From: Kaistia dalseonensis
GTDB lineage: Bacteria > Pseudomonadota > Alphaproteobacteria > Rhizobiales > Kaistiaceae
Direction: 5' to 3'
DNA: 64,000 nucleotides
Assembly: GCF_030814715.1 (NCBI RefSeq)
Contig: NZ_JAUSVO010000001.1
Span: forward strand, 868,001-932,000
Shown: in pieces, positions 9,486 through 20,168 of the stretch
How the letters are laid out: each line of letters starts with the position of its first letter
How positions within the stretch are numbered: the stretch's first letter is position 1
Program-made: the position numbers and the translations under genes
The notes under the pieces: model-generated
Told to the model about the DNA's origin: nothing
Database searches by the model: none
What the model saw: the letters and a program-made list of their open reading frames with translations, nothing else

Positions 9486-9611
9486 GGCGGGGCGGTTTAT
9501 AGATGCGATTCCCGGAAGGCACAAGGCCGGTTTGCATCATTGTCACAAGGCTGTGGATGAGCCGCCTGCGACCCGCGCGGCCACGTCGAAATGGCCGCGC
9601 GGAAGATCAGG

Positions 9612-10031
9612 CTACCACTTGCCGGTATTGGGCATGGAAGCCCAGGGTTCCTTCGGCGGCAACGGATCGCCGGCCTGGATCAGCTCGATGGAGATGTTGT
9701 CGGGCGAGCGGATGAAGGCCATGTGGCCGTCGCGAGGCGGACGGTTGATCGTCACGCCGGCCTTCTGCAATTTGTCGCAGAGGGCGTAGATGTCGTCGAC
9801 GCGGTAGGCGAGGTGACCGAAATTGCGACCTTCGCCATATACCTCGGGGTCCCAATTATAGGTGAGCTCGACCTGCGCGCTTTCGTCCCCCGGAGCGGCG
9901 AGGAAGATGAGGGTATAGCGGCCTTTTTCGTTGTCGATGCGGCGCAACTCCTTCAGGCCGAACTTGTTGCAGTAGAAGTCCAGTGACTCCTCCACATTCG
10001 TGACGCGGACCATGGTGTGCAGATATTTCAT
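9612..10031 (-). CDS. gloA: Lactoylglutathione lyase (glyoxalase I)
   Basis: A 139-residue single-chain VOC enzyme that converts the methylglyoxal-glutathione hemithioacetal to S-lactoylglutathione. The four metal ligands expected for glyoxalase I are visible: His5 (YLHTMVRV), Glu in AQVELTYNW, His in NFGHLAYRV and Glu in ISIELIQ. The FYCNKFG and PDNISIEL segments are typical of proteobacterial GloA. The start at 10031 opens directly on the conserved N-terminus; the upstream extension has no similarity. It reads away from the cold-shock gene and towards tRNA-Glu. Confident call. Confidence 0.93.
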   Translation of the reverse strand: MKYLHTMVRVTNVEESLDFYCNKFGLKELRRIDNEKGRYTLIFLAAPGDESAQVELTYNWDPEVYGEGRNFGHLAYRVDDIYALCDKLQKAGVTINRPPRDGHMAFIRSPDNISIELIQAGDPLPPKEPWASMPNTGKW

Positions 10032-10326
10032 GGCGTAGCTGTCCTTTCGGGATTCTATTGAATTTGTTGGCGTGAGACTGCGAGAGCAGGCCGCTGCGGG
10101 CCTGGATGGCGGCGACACCATAAGCCGCTGTCGGCCCGAGGCCAATTCAACGGAACGATATTGGTTGGATTTCGCGGAAAGGCTGGATTGTGGCGCGCAA
10201 GACACTGGTCAGAGAGAGTTGCGGTGCTATTGTGGCTTCGGGATTCGATCGTGGGCTGCCACTTTGTGGCGGGGGCGAAATTACATCTTGTATGGCCGTT
10301 TGAAGGCTGATCTGGGGGCCGTGGAT

Positions 10327-10911
10327 ATGGGGTCCAAGAATAACGTCGGCTCGTCGTCGTCTGTCGCCTCCGGCGAAGATGGTGGTGGGTTGGACCTCGT
10401 CGAAGTGGTCGGAGCCATCAAATGGTTCGACGCTTCGAAGGGCTATGGCTTCATCATTCCCGATGACGGCTCGCCCGACGTTCTCCTGCATGTGACCTGC
10501 CTGCGCCGTGACGGCTTCCAGACGGCATATGAGGGAGCGCGCATTGTTTGCGAGGCGTCGCAGGGGCCGCGTGGCCTCCAGGCGTTCCGCGTGATCAGCA
10601 TGGACGAGACCACGGCCATTCATCCGGCCCAGGCCGGTCCGCCGCGGACGCACACGGTCATCACGCCGACCAGCGGCCTCGAACGTTGCGTCGTGAAGTG
10701 GTTCAACCGCGTCAAGGGCTATGGCTTCGTCACGCGCGGCGAGGGGACGGAGGATATCTTTGTCCATATGGAAACGCTACGCCGCTACGGACTGATGGAG
10801 CTCAGGCCCGGCCAGGTCGTGCTCGTCCGTTTCGGACCGGGCGACAAGGGCCTGATGGCGGCGGAAATCCGGCCGGACGGCGCCGCCGGCGGTCCGTCTT
10901 CATCACATTGA
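10327..10911 (+). CDS. Tandem cold-shock-domain protein
   Basis: A 194-residue protein with two cold-shock domains joined by a linker. Each has a KGYGF RNP1 motif, at residues 38-42 and 131-135, with an RNP2-like DVLLHV (51-56) and a clean DIFVH (144-148). The second domain looks more canonical. Such double-CSD proteins are common in alphaproteobacteria and bind single-stranded nucleic acid, probably as RNA chaperones. The open frame extends about 85 codons upstream; ATG 10327, after a G-rich stretch, is the plausible start but not certain. The next gene starts just after its stop codon. Confidence 0.85.
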   Translation: MGSKNNVGSSSSVASGEDGGGLDLVEVVGAIKWFDASKGYGFIIPDDGSPDVLLHVTCLRRDGFQTAYEGARIVCEASQGPRGLQAFRVISMDETTAIHPAQAGPPRTHTVITPTSGLERCVVKWFNRVKGYGFVTRGEGTEDIFVHMETLRRYGLMELRPGQVVLVRFGPGDKGLMAAEIRPDGAAGGPSSSH

Positions 10912-10913
10912 GC

Positions 10914-11390
10914 GTGATCGCACAGTCTCGCGGTGGCGCAAGGCAATACTGGCCGCTGCTTGTTGCCGCTATCGTTGCCTTGGGTCTCGGTCTGTTTGCG
11001 TTTCAGAGCATGGCGCAAGGGCCGAACGAGCTGGTCGTCACGACCAGCACCGGCAAGCACCGCATCTCCATCGAATGGGCGCGGACGATGGCCGAGCGCG
11101 AGCACGGCCTGATGGGCCGCACCAGCATGGCCGATGATCACGGCATGCTGTTCGATTTCGGCGTCGAGCAGCCGGTGATGTTCTGGATGAAGGACACGCC
11201 GCTCTCGCTGGACATGGTCTTCATCACGGACGACGGCACGGTCTACCGGATCGAGAAGCGCACGACGCCCTATTCGGAAACCGTGATTCCGGGCGGTGCG
11301 CCGGTCCGCTATGTGCTGGAACTGGTGGGTGGCGCGTCGGACAAGATCGGCCTCGTGCCGGGCGATCGTTTCAAGATCCCCCGTGAATAG
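10914..11390 (+). CDS. DUF192 family exported protein
   Basis: About 158 residues with an N-terminal basic and hydrophobic signal segment (PLLVAAIVALGLGLFAFQ) followed by a DUF192 domain: AEREHGLMGRTSMADDHGMLFDF, FWMKDTPLSLDM and a closing GLVPGDRF. DUF192 proteins are small periplasmic or secreted proteins of unknown activity. The likely start is GTG 10914, directly after the cold-shock gene stop at 10911; TTG 10908 is an alternative. The tight spacing suggests co-transcription with the cold-shock gene. Confidence 0.82.
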   Translation: MIAQSRGGARQYWPLLVAAIVALGLGLFAFQSMAQGPNELVVTTSTGKHRISIEWARTMAEREHGLMGRTSMADDHGMLFDFGVEQPVMFWMKDTPLSLDMVFITDDGTVYRIEKRTTPYSETVIPGGAPVRYVLELVGGASDKIGLVPGDRFKIPRE

Positions 11391-11489
11391 AGGGTGCACT
11401 GCGGCGAAAAGGCTGTTTGCCGCGGCGGATCATCGCCTCGCGGCCTTGATGGCAGTGGTGCGAACGTGTAATTCACGACCATCGATCGT

Positions 11490-11566
<77 letters not shown>

Positions 11567-11605
11567 CGATCGATATGGGTTTTATCGGAGCCTGGGCGAA
11601 CAACG

Positions 11606-11911
11606 ATGGTTGCACGTATCTTCAAGCCGGCGCAGAACGCAATGCAGTCTGGCCAGGCGAAAACCGATCGCTGGATGCTGACCTATGAGCCGGAGAGCCC
11701 GGTTCTGGTCGAGCCTTTGATGGGCTATTCGTCCTCGGGCGACATGAAGCGCCAGATCAAGCTCTTCTTCGATACGCAGGAAGAGGCTGTGGCCTATGCC
11801 GAGAAGAACGGCATCCCCTATCAGCTCTTCGCCGCGCACGAGAATGTCCGCAAGAAGATATCCTATTCGGACAATTTCAAGTTCGGCCGCCTGCAGTCCT
11901 GGACGCACTGA
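11606..11911 (+). CDS. NDUFS4-like complex I accessory subunit
   Basis: A 101-residue protein with the ETC complex I conserved-region fold: RIFKPAQNAMQSG at the start, WMLTYEP, MGYSSSGDMKRQIKLFF, and a lysine-rich C-terminus YSDNFKFGRLQSWTH. This is the bacterial homologue of the mitochondrial 18-kDa subunit NDUFS4, found in alphaproteobacteria and thought to stabilise NADH dehydrogenase. The start at 11606 opens on the conserved N-terminus. It sits alone between two tRNA genes, away from the nuo operon. Confidence 0.88.
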   Translation: MVARIFKPAQNAMQSGQAKTDRWMLTYEPESPVLVEPLMGYSSSGDMKRQIKLFFDTQEEAVAYAEKNGIPYQLFAAHENVRKKISYSDNFKFGRLQSWTH

Positions 11912-11936
11912 GCCGCTGTTTCGTATCGGGACTCGT

Positions 11937-12013
11937 GGCCCCGTAGCTCAACCGGATAGAGCACCCGCCTTCTAAGCGGGTGGTTGCGTGTTCGAGTCAC
12001 GCCGGGGTCACCA
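11937..12013 (+). tRNA. tRNA-Arg (TCT)
   Basis: Acceptor stem GGCCCCG pairs with CGGGGTC (one G-T pair), the anticodon arm CCGCC-TTCTAA-GCGG gives anticodon TCT, and the T arm carries GTTCGAGTC. An encoded CCA follows at 12011-12013. Confidence 0.94.
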
Positions 12014-12061
12014 TTCTCCTTCTGGCCATGCGGGCGCGTTTCGCTTTCAGGAGTGCGCGGC

Positions 12062-12898
12062 ATGGTCTCCGGCATCGATCATCTCGTCATCGCGGTCCAT
12101 GATCTCGACGCGGCGCGGGCCCGGTTCGACCAGCTCGGATTCACCGTTACGCCGCGCGCCCTGCATCCCTTCGGAACGGCCAATGCGCTCGTCCAGATGG
12201 GCGGGAGCTATATTGAGCTGCTGGCGCTCAACGACGTCTCGCGCATTCCCGAGCCGACCGAAGCCACCTTCTCCTTCGCCGCGTTCAACCGCGATTTTCT
12301 GGCGCGTCGGGAAGGGCTCTCCATGCTGGTCCTCAAGAGCTACGACGCGGAGGCAGACCGGCAGCGAATGGCGGCTTCGGGGCTTCGCACCTACGATATC
12401 GCCCATTTCGAGCGGCTTGCGCGCGGTCCGGACGGGGTGGAGCGCAAGGTCGCGTTTTCGTTGGCCTTCACCAGCAGCCCGATGATCGACGATGCCGGCT
12501 TTTTCTCCTGTCAGCATCACTTTCCCGAGAATTTCTGGCGGCCCGAATATCAGTGCCACGCGAACGGCGCTGCGCGCGTGGCTGGCGTCCGAATGGTCGC
12601 CCAGCATCCCGAAGAGGTTGCGCCATTTCTGTGTGACTTTGCCGGAGCCAATGAGGCCAGGATCGCCGGTGAGTCTCTCTCGATCGCCATCGGCGACGAC
12701 GAGCTGATCGTTCTGCCGACCGCCGATCAAACGACGCCGCATTTCGCAGCGATCGAGATTGCCGTTGCCGACCTCGACCAGACGGAGCGGCACTTGCTGA
12801 CCGCCCATATGCCGTTCGAGAGGGTTGGTCAGACGCTGGTCGTGCCCGCCTCCGCTAGCCATGGCGTCGACCTCGTTTTTTCAGATCGAGGCCGCTGA
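12062..12898 (+). CDS. VOC family protein (glyoxalase-like, PF13468 type)
   Basis: A 278-residue protein with a glyoxalase-like fold: [19 protein letters not shown] at the start, a long middle part containing [12 protein letters not shown], and a second module from about residue 180 ending VDLVF. The [10 protein letters not shown] phrase is typical of the large glyoxalase-like group PF13468, whose reactions are mostly unknown. The start at 12062 follows tRNA-Arg by about 50 bases. It reads towards kdsA and may share its transcript. Confidence 0.8.
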   Translation: MVSGIDHLVIAVHDLDAARARFDQLGFTVTPRALHPFGTANALVQMGGSYIELLALNDVSRIPEPTEATFSFAAFNRDFLARREGLSMLVLKSYDAEADRQRMAASGLRTYDIAHFERLARGPDGVERKVAFSLAFTSSPMIDDAGFFSCQHHFPENFWRPEYQCHANGAARVAGVRMVAQHPEEVAPFLCDFAGANEARIAGESLSIAIGDDELIVLPTADQTTPHFAAIEIAVADLDQTERHLLTAHMPFERVGQTLVVPASASHGVDLVFSDRGR

Positions 12899-12992
12899 CC
12901 CGGATGAGCCGCCGGGAGGCGGCGCTTTCAGTTCGCCTCCGCGGTCGCGACGCTGTAAGAAGTGGCCGCAACGACCAGCGAGGCCCAGTTCC

Positions 12993-13829
12993 ATGACGAC
13001 ACTGCCCAACGCCCATGTCCAGGCCGGCAATGCCCTGTTCGGCAATGCCCTGCCGCTGACCCTGATCGCGGGCCCGTGCCAGCTCGAAAGCCGCGATCAT
13101 GCCTTCGATATGGCGGGCCGGCTGAAGGAGATCACGGGCAAGCTCGGCATGGGTTTCGTCTACAAATCCTCCTTCGACAAGGCGAATCGCACCAGCCTGA
13201 CGGGCAAGCGCGGCGCTGGCCTCGAGCGCGCCCTGCCGATCTTCGCCGATATCCGCAAGGAATTCGGCGTGCCGGTGCTGACCGATGTGCACGAGCGCGA
13301 ACAATGCGCGATCGTGGCCGAGGCCGTCGACATCCTCCAGATCCCGGCCTTCCTGAGCCGCCAGACCGATTTGCTGATTGCCGCTGCCGAGACGGGCAGG
13401 GTGGTGAACGTCAAGAAGGGCCAGTTCCTGGCGCCTTGGGACATGAAGAACGTGCTCGCCAAGATCACCGAGAGCGGCAATCCGAATGTGCTGCTGACCG
13501 AGCGTGGCGCGAGCTTCGGCTATAATACGCTCGTGACCGATTTCCGCGCGCTGCCGATCATGGCGGCGATGGGCGCGCCCGTCGTGTTCGATGCGACCCA
13601 TTCCGTGCAGCAGCCGGGCGGGCAGGGCAGTTCATCCGGCGGGCAGCGCGAGTTCGTCGCCGTGCTGGCGCGGGCGGCCGTCGCTGTCGGCGTCGCCGGT
13701 GTCTTCATCGAGACGCATCAGGATCCCGACAATGCCCCGTCGGACGGGCCGAACATGGTCAAGATCGACGACATGCCGGCGCTGCTCGAAAGACTGCTGG
13801 CCTTCGACCGGATCGCCAAGGCAGGCTGA
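12993..13829 (+). CDS. kdsA: 3-deoxy-8-phosphooctulonate synthase
   Basis: A 278-residue enzyme condensing phosphoenolpyruvate with arabinose 5-phosphate to Kdo 8-phosphate for lipopolysaccharide inner core. Family signatures are clear: [64 protein letters not shown] and [16 protein letters not shown]. The conserved Cys of GPCQ suggests the metal-type question is open, but the enzyme class is certain. The start at 12993 gives the usual family length. It lies just upstream of eno on the same strand, a common alphaproteobacterial neighbourhood. Confidence 0.96.
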   Translation: MTTLPNAHVQAGNALFGNALPLTLIAGPCQLESRDHAFDMAGRLKEITGKLGMGFVYKSSFDKANRTSLTGKRGAGLERALPIFADIRKEFGVPVLTDVHEREQCAIVAEAVDILQIPAFLSRQTDLLIAAAETGRVVNVKKGQFLAPWDMKNVLAKITESGNPNVLLTERGASFGYNTLVTDFRALPIMAAMGAPVVFDATHSVQQPGGQGSSSGGQREFVAVLARAAVAVGVAGVFIETHQDPDNAPSDGPNMVKIDDMPALLERLLAFDRIAKAG

Positions 13830-13956
13830 GCGCAACGCGGCCCGTCATCAGGCCGTCGCCTCTCCCGGCTAAGCCGCGACACACGGCCCGGCTGCACAGT
13901 TTTCATGTGGCCGGCCTTTCGTCCCGCCCTTCGGCGCGCTAGAAGCGGCAGGATAA

Positions 13957-15270
<1,314 letters not shown>

Positions 15271-15284
15271 GCCCTTTCAAGGCT

Positions 15285-15315
15285 GGGGCGGGCGCTCGCA
15301 AGGCGTTCCCGCCCC
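15285..15315 (+). terminator. G+C-rich hairpin after eno
   Basis: GGGGCGGG pairs with CCCGCCCC across a 15-base loop just after the eno stop codon. There is no run of T after it, so termination efficiency is uncertain. Confidence 0.45.
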
Positions 15316-15409
15316 ATCGCGATTGTGGTCGGCGCGCTGCGCCGGCCAATGTCCTGCCCGGGCGACGAGCGGCCTTGCCCCATCGGCGCCCCTAGACCGG
15401 AACCCGTCC

Positions 15410-16120
15410 ATGCCGCTTCGCGCCATTCTCTTCGACAAGGACGGAACATTCCTCGATTTCGCCCGGACGTGGGATACGGCGACGGCCGATGTGATCCGCC
15501 TGCTCGCGGCTGGGGATGAAATCATCGCCGCGCGGCTCGCCTCCATCATCCATTTCGACGATGCGACGCAGCGCCTGCTGCCGACCTCGCCTTTCGTGGG
15601 CGGCTCGCTCGAGGATATCGGCCCGGATTGGGCTGCAGCGCTCGGCCAAGCGCCGGGTCCGGTCTTCGACGCCCGGCTCATCGATCTCTATTACGAGGCG
15701 GCACTCGACGCTGCCGTGCCGATCGGCGATCCCTCGCTGGTCTTTGCGGCGCTGAAAGAGGCCGGTTATCGCCTCGGCGTCATCACCAATGATTCAGAAC
15801 GCGGGGCGCGCGCCCATTGCGCCAAGCTCGGCTTGACGCATTGGTTCGATGACATCATCGGCTATGATTCAGGCCATGGCCGGAAGCCGGAGGCCGGCCA
15901 GATCCTCGCCTTCCTCGATCGCTTCGGCATTCGTCCCGAGGAGGCGGCGCTGGTGGGCGACACGATGCATGATGTCGATGCCGCCCGAGCCGCAGGCGTC
16001 ACCGCGATCAGCGTCGCGACCGGCTATCTGACGGAAGAACAGCTCACGCCATGGGCGGACTATGTTCTCAGTGATATCATGGCCTTGCCGGCGCTTCTTG
16101 AGAAATTGCGCGAGCCATAG
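15410..16120 (+). CDS. HAD-family phosphatase, phosphoglycolate-phosphatase-like
   Basis: A 236-residue haloacid-dehalogenase hydrolase. Motif I is FDKDGT (Asp9, Asp11), motif II is in GVITNDSE, the motif III lysine in GRKPEAGQ and motif IV in LVGDTMHDVDAA. The cap insertion between motifs I and II fits subclass IA, such as Gph. It probably dephosphorylates a small sugar phosphate or phosphoglycolate, but the substrate cannot be fixed. The start at 15410 opens directly on the motif I strand. It follows eno on the same strand with about 140 bases between. Confidence 0.85.
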   Translation: MPLRAILFDKDGTFLDFARTWDTATADVIRLLAAGDEIIAARLASIIHFDDATQRLLPTSPFVGGSLEDIGPDWAAALGQAPGPVFDARLIDLYYEAALDAAVPIGDPSLVFAALKEAGYRLGVITNDSERGARAHCAKLGLTHWFDDIIGYDSGHGRKPEAGQILAFLDRFGIRPEEAALVGDTMHDVDAARAAGVTAISVATGYLTEEQLTPWADYVLSDIMALPALLEKLREP

Positions 16121-16362
16121 GCGTCTGTCTTCTGAATATTGGGCGCGACGACGCCCTCGAAATCCATCTCGAATGCGACCGTGATCGGCGGCGGCGCGTC
16201 GCCTGGCAGTCGGCGTTCTGGACTGCGCATGTCCGGGTATGCGGAAGGCCCGATGACGCCATGGATGGCGATATGGGCCTCTGCGCGCTATCTTGACGTT
16301 CTGCCGACGGAACGGCCGCAAGCGGCTGCGTTGGCGCGAAGAGACCGTCGAGGACGAAGCCC

Positions 16363-17835
16363 ATGGACACGCCGACCATCACCAAGCTCAAGCTGATCGA
16401 TCCGACCCTGCTCAAGGATCAGTGCTATGTCGATGGCGCCTGGATCGGGAGCCCGCAGACGGATGTGACCAATCCGGCGACGGGCGCCATCATCGGCCGC
16501 GTCCCGCATTTCGGCGCCGACGAGACACAGGCGGCGGTCGACGCCGCCGCTGCCGCCTTCAAGGCCTGGGCCGCCAAGACGGCCAAGGAGCGCTCCAAAC
16601 TCGTCCGGCAATGGTTCGAGCGGATCATGGCCCATCGCGACGATCTGGCTCTGATCCTTACCGCCGAGCAGGGCAAGCCACTCGCCGAGGCCAAGGGCGA
16701 GATCGACTATGCGGCGTCCTATATCGAATTTTATGCCGAGGAGGCGAAGCGGATCGCCGGCGAAACCCTGCCGAGCCACCGCGCCGATGCGCGTATTCTC
16801 GTGCTGCGCCAGCCGACGGGGGTCATCGCGGCGATCACGCCATGGAACTTCCCGGCCGCCATGATCACGCGCAAGGCCGGCCCGGCGCTCGCCGCAGGCT
16901 GCACCATGGTGCTGAAGCCCGCTGGCGAGACGCCGCTGACGGCGCTCGCGCTGGCCGAGCTGGCCGATCGCGCCGGCATTCCCAAGGGTGTGTTCAACGT
17001 CGTGACGGGCGGCGCCAGGGAGATCGGCGGCGTGCTGACCTCGCATCCCGCCATCCGCATGGTGAATTTCACGGGTTCGACCGAGGTCGGCAAGCTGCTG
17101 ATGCGTCAGGCCTCGACGACCGTGAAGAAGATGGCGCTGGAGCTCGGCGGCAATGCGCCGTTCATCGTCTTCGACGATGCCGATCTCGACGCGGCCGTCG
17201 AGGGCGCCATGGTCTCGAAGTTCCGCAACATGGGCCAGACATGCGTCTGCGCCAATCGCCTCTATGCGCAATCGGGCATCTATGACGCCTTTGTCGAGAA
17301 GCTGACCGCGGCGGTGGAGAAGCTGAAAGTCGGAAACGGCGTCGAGGCCGGCGTGACGCAGGGTCCGCTGATCAACGACAAGGCGATCACGAAGGTCGAG
17401 GAACATCTGAAGGATGCGACGACCAAGGGCGCGAAGATCGTGCTCGGCGGTCATCGCCACGCGCTGGGTGGCACGTTCTTCGAACCGACGGTCCTTTCCG
17501 GCGTGACGGCCGACATGCTGGTTGCGCGCGAGGAGACGTTTGGACCGATCGCCCCGGTGTTCAAGTTCGAGACCGAGGAAGAGGTGATCGCGGCCGCGAA
17601 CGATACCGAGTTCGGCCTCGCCGCCTATTTCTACTCGCGCGATATCGGCCGCATCTTCCGGGTCGGCGAGGGGCTTGAATACGGCATGGTCGGCATCAAT
17701 TCGGGCCTGATCTCGACCGAACTAGCACCCTTTGGCGGCGTCAAGGAAAGCGGCAATGGCCGTGAAGGCTCGCATCACGGCATCGACGAATTCGTCGAGA
17801 AGAAATATCTGCTCGTTGCCGGCCTGGACCGGTAG
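16363..17835 (+). CDS. gabD: Succinate-semialdehyde dehydrogenase
   Basis: A 490-residue aldehyde dehydrogenase of the GabD type, oxidising succinate semialdehyde to succinate with NAD(P). Catalytic Glu260 lies in LELGGN and nucleophile Cys294 in GQTCVCAN; the oxyanion Asn is in TPWNFP; FTGST binds the cofactor. The C-terminal GLISTELAPFGGVKESGNGREG motif is typical of GabD rather than other aldehyde dehydrogenases. Full length. No gabT lies next to it, so the source of the semialdehyde is not shown here. About 240 bases without a gene precede it. Confidence 0.9.
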   Translation: MDTPTITKLKLIDPTLLKDQCYVDGAWIGSPQTDVTNPATGAIIGRVPHFGADETQAAVDAAAAAFKAWAAKTAKERSKLVRQWFERIMAHRDDLALILTAEQGKPLAEAKGEIDYAASYIEFYAEEAKRIAGETLPSHRADARILVLRQPTGVIAAITPWNFPAAMITRKAGPALAAGCTMVLKPAGETPLTALALAELADRAGIPKGVFNVVTGGAREIGGVLTSHPAIRMVNFTGSTEVGKLLMRQASTTVKKMALELGGNAPFIVFDDADLDAAVEGAMVSKFRNMGQTCVCANRLYAQSGIYDAFVEKLTAAVEKLKVGNGVEAGVTQGPLINDKAITKVEEHLKDATTKGAKIVLGGHRHALGGTFFEPTVLSGVTADMLVAREETFGPIAPVFKFETEEEVIAAANDTEFGLAAYFYSRDIGRIFRVGEGLEYGMVGINSGLISTELAPFGGVKESGNGREGSHHGIDEFVEKKYLLVAGLDR

Positions 17836-17840
17836 CCGCC

Positions 17841-18386
17841 ATGTCCCGCGCGGTGCGATGGCAGAGCTGGGATGGGGAAGGGCTGGAACACATGGTGTTC
17901 AGCGTCCGGCCGTCCGGCCTGGTCGCCGATGGCGCCATTCTTTCGGGCGGCGAGGCGCACTTTGCGGCCAGCTATCATCTGAGCTGCCATCCCGATGACC
18001 GCGTGGCCGAGGCGCGCGTCCATGTCGTGGGTGGGCCATCGATCGTGCTGCAATCGGATGGTGATGGTCTATGGCGCAACAGCGAGGGCAAGCGCGTGCC
18101 GTCGCTCGTGGGCGCGATCGATGTCGATTTCTCGGCCAGTCCGCTCACCAACACGCTGCCGATCCGGCGTCTCGGCCTGCAGGCGGGGGAGGCGGCCGAG
18201 ATCGCCGTCGCCTATATCCGCTTTCCCGATCTCGACGTGACGATCGACCGCCAGCGCTATAGCTGCCTGGAAGTCGGTCGACGCTATCTCTACGAGGCGG
18301 TGGACGGGAGCTTCGCAGCCGAAATCGAGACCGACGAATTCGGTATCGTCGAGCAGTATGAAGGCCTGTTCCGACGGGTGCTGTGA
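17841..18386 (+). CDS. Putative glycolipid-binding protein (DUF1089)
   Basis: A 181-residue protein of the PF06475 group, named after Pseudomonas PA1994, whose fold resembles lipid-binding beta-barrels. Family phrases are WQSWDGEGLEH, DGLWRNSEGK, DVDFSASPLTNTLPIRRL and YSCLEVGRRYLYE. It starts six bases after the gabD stop, so it is probably in the gabD transcript. No signal peptide. The role is not established. Confidence 0.82.
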   Translation: MSRAVRWQSWDGEGLEHMVFSVRPSGLVADGAILSGGEAHFAASYHLSCHPDDRVAEARVHVVGGPSIVLQSDGDGLWRNSEGKRVPSLVGAIDVDFSASPLTNTLPIRRLGLQAGEAAEIAVAYIRFPDLDVTIDRQRYSCLEVGRRYLYEAVDGSFAAEIETDEFGIVEQYEGLFRRVL

Positions 18387-18524
18387 GGCTGGTCGCTGCT
18401 GCCCGATGACGTAGCCTCTCCGAAATCGGGCCTCACCCGTCATTCGTTTACGTCAGCCGAAGGTCCGCGCCATGTCCCGTGGCGCCAACCCCCTCTTCTC
18501 AGCGATAGTCATCGCCGCGGCCGC

Positions 18525-18938
18525 TCAGCTGTTCTCGGTGCCCGCCAGGAAGGGATCATAGGTGCCGAAGTGCCACTCATAGCCCTCGATGTCGCGGCAG
18601 CCATATTCGCGTGAGCCATAGGCCGTATCGGCGAGGGGGCGGGTGACGACCGCGCCGGCGGCGACGGCGCGGTCGTGATGGCCGTCGACGAAGGGCACGG
18701 AGGCATAGATGCTCGACAGTCCGCCGCTGACCGTGCGGCCGGTGGCACCGATTTCCGCATCGACCGGACCCAGCATGACCATGCTCTCGCCGAGCTTCAA
18801 CTCGGCATGAACGATCGCGCCTTCCTGATCGGCATGGACAGCATGCGTGCTGAAGCCGAAGGCCTCGACCAGGAAGTTGATCGCCGCCTTGGGGTCGCGA
18901 TAGCGCAGGACGGGAAAGAGCCGGGATTGCACTGTCAT
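18525..18938 (-). CDS. VOC family protein (PhnB-like)
   Basis: A 137-residue single-domain VOC protein. It opens FPVLRYRDPKAAINFLVEAFGF, has AIVHAELKLGESMVMLG and ends SREYGCRDIEGYEWHFGTY, like the PhnB/YdeE group of metal-binding or antibiotic-resistance-like proteins. The start at 18938 has an excellent GAGGAGG ribosome site, which decides it over an upstream ATG. It follows the DsbA-like gene on the same strand by about 43 bases and is likely co-transcribed. Function unknown. Confidence 0.85.
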   Translation of the reverse strand: MTVQSRLFPVLRYRDPKAAINFLVEAFGFSTHAVHADQEGAIVHAELKLGESMVMLGPVDAEIGATGRTVSGGLSSIYASVPFVDGHHDRAVAAGAVVTRPLADTAYGSREYGCRDIEGYEWHFGTYDPFLAGTENS

Positions 18939-18981
18939 GGGGCTTACCTCCTCGTCGCCGGTCGAGCGAGGTCGATCTGGT

Positions 18982-19626
18982 TCAGGCGCCGACGGTCGCG
19001 GTCGTGGCCAAAGCCTGCGTGATCGTCCTCTCGAACACATCTTCGGGCTGACAGCCCGAGAGTGCAAGCCTGCGATCGAAAACGAAGAATGGCACGCCGC
19101 CGATCCCGCTTCCCGCAGTGCCGGACGCCGCGCGCCGGGTCAGTTCGAGTTCGGCCGGATCGGTGACGAAACGTCGGGCGGCCTCGCCGTCCAGGCCCTG
19201 GTCGATCGCGACATCGACGAGCACATCCGGGTCCGCGACATTGCGCGAGGCCAAGAAATGGGCCTTGAAGAGAGCCATGGCGACCGCTTCCTGCCGGCCG
19301 GTCTCGCCCGCCATGCGCACGAGCGTGTGCGCCGCTGTCGTCGGCCGCTGGCGCGGCTGCTTCGACAGATCGAGCGGAATACCGCTCTTGCGGGCTTCGG
19401 CCTCGACGCGCGCAAACATGGTGGAAGGGTCGCCGCCATACTTCCGACGGAGCATCTCGGCCACGTCCACGCCCTCGGGCGGCAGGTTTGGATCGAGGAA
19501 GAAGGGGTGATGGGTAATCGCGGCTTCGACGCCCAGTGCCGCCAGGACCTTCTCGAGGCGCGTCACGCCGATGAAGCACCAGGGACAGACGATGTCGGTC
19601 ACGACGTCGATGACGAGCTTGGCCAT
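18982..19626 (-). CDS. DsbA-family oxidoreductase (FrnE-like)
   Basis: A 214-residue thioredoxin-fold protein with active-site CPWC (Cys14-Cys17) in DIVCPWCFIG, a long helical insertion and the cis-proline segment GGVPFFVF. This matches the cytoplasmic FrnE/2-hydroxychromene-2-carboxylate isomerase-like branch of the DsbA family; no signal peptide is present. Start 19626 is set by the GGAGG site four bases upstream; the longer frame starts in poorly conserved sequence. It probably handles disulphides of small thiols or polyketide-like substrates, but no substrate can be named. Confidence 0.88.
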   Translation of the reverse strand: MAKLVIDVVTDIVCPWCFIGVTRLEKVLAALGVEAAITHHPFFLDPNLPPEGVDVAEMLRRKYGGDPSTMFARVEAEARKSGIPLDLSKQPRQRPTTAAHTLVRMAGETGRQEAVAMALFKAHFLASRNVADPDVLVDVAIDQGLDGEAARRFVTDPAELELTRRAASGTAGSGIGGVPFFVFDRRLALSGCQPEDVFERTITQALATTATVGA

Positions 19627-19725
19627 CGGGCCTCCGCTGAACTGGCGGCGCGCGCCGCTCGGGATTCGGTTTTTTCGCCTTGAAGCGCTGGTGACCGTGA
19701 TCACTGGCAAGAAGGCAACCGAGTG

Positions 19726-19741
19726 TTACCACTAAGTTAAC
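19726..19741. promoter_or_regulatory. CtrA-like site, TTAC-N7-TTAAC
   Basis: TTAC, seven bases, then TTAAC differs from the CtrA consensus TTAA-N7-TTAAC by one base. A second AAGTTAAC lies 22 bases further on (19756-19763), two helical turns away. The pair lies just before a small reading frame at 19778. The sequence match is direct; CtrA control is inferred. Confidence 0.35.
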
Positions 19742-19777
19742 GAGAAAGAACAGCCAAGTTAACCAGGGGTCCATATC

Positions 19778-19867
19778 ATGCGCACCACTTTTGCTCTGCT
19801 CTTCGCCCTCATGTTCGGCAGCCTCGTCGGCACGACGCTGGCAGCCGGCGCGATGATCCTGATCTGA
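19778..19867 (+). CDS. Very small hydrophobic peptide, 29 residues
   Basis: A short frame, MRTTFALLFALMFGSLVGTT and nine more residues, is almost entirely a single membrane-spanning segment with a positive charge near its N-terminus. An AGGGG stretch lies about eight bases before the ATG, and a CtrA-like site plus a repeated AAGTTAAC lie upstream. It could be a single-pass membrane peptide or a bare signal sequence. No family is recognised. The support is moderate: frame, ribosome site and promoter-like signals agree, but the length makes chance possible. Confidence 0.4.
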   Translation: MRTTFALLFALMFGSLVGTTLAAGAMILI

Positions 19868-20168
19868 TCCGAAGACCACGCTCACCTCTCGGGCCTGCTT
19901 GCCTTCGAGTATTGCCGCCGGCATTCCGGCGCAGCCACTGTCCAGCGGCCTGTCATCTGCCAGCGGGATACCGGCCAGGAATTCTCCCCACTTCGCGCGG
20001 CCCATCCTGCCGCCGCGCCTTCATCGCACTGTGGTCACGATCTTCTTCGGGATCGTCACTTCAATTCGCGTGTGATTGGCACTAAATCGCGATAGGCATC
20101 ACCCCTGCCTCGGACGGTCGCAGCGTGTGCGCCGCCATCCTAGCGATTGAAAAGGACTTCACCCAGCC
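19868..20168. other. Intergenic region with no gene seen
   Basis: About 300 bases between the small peptide frame and the glycosyltransferase gene. I see no convincing coding sequence. A weak inverted repeat around GTCACGATC and GATCGTCAC (about 20034-20060) could be a hairpin. Confidence 0.4.
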
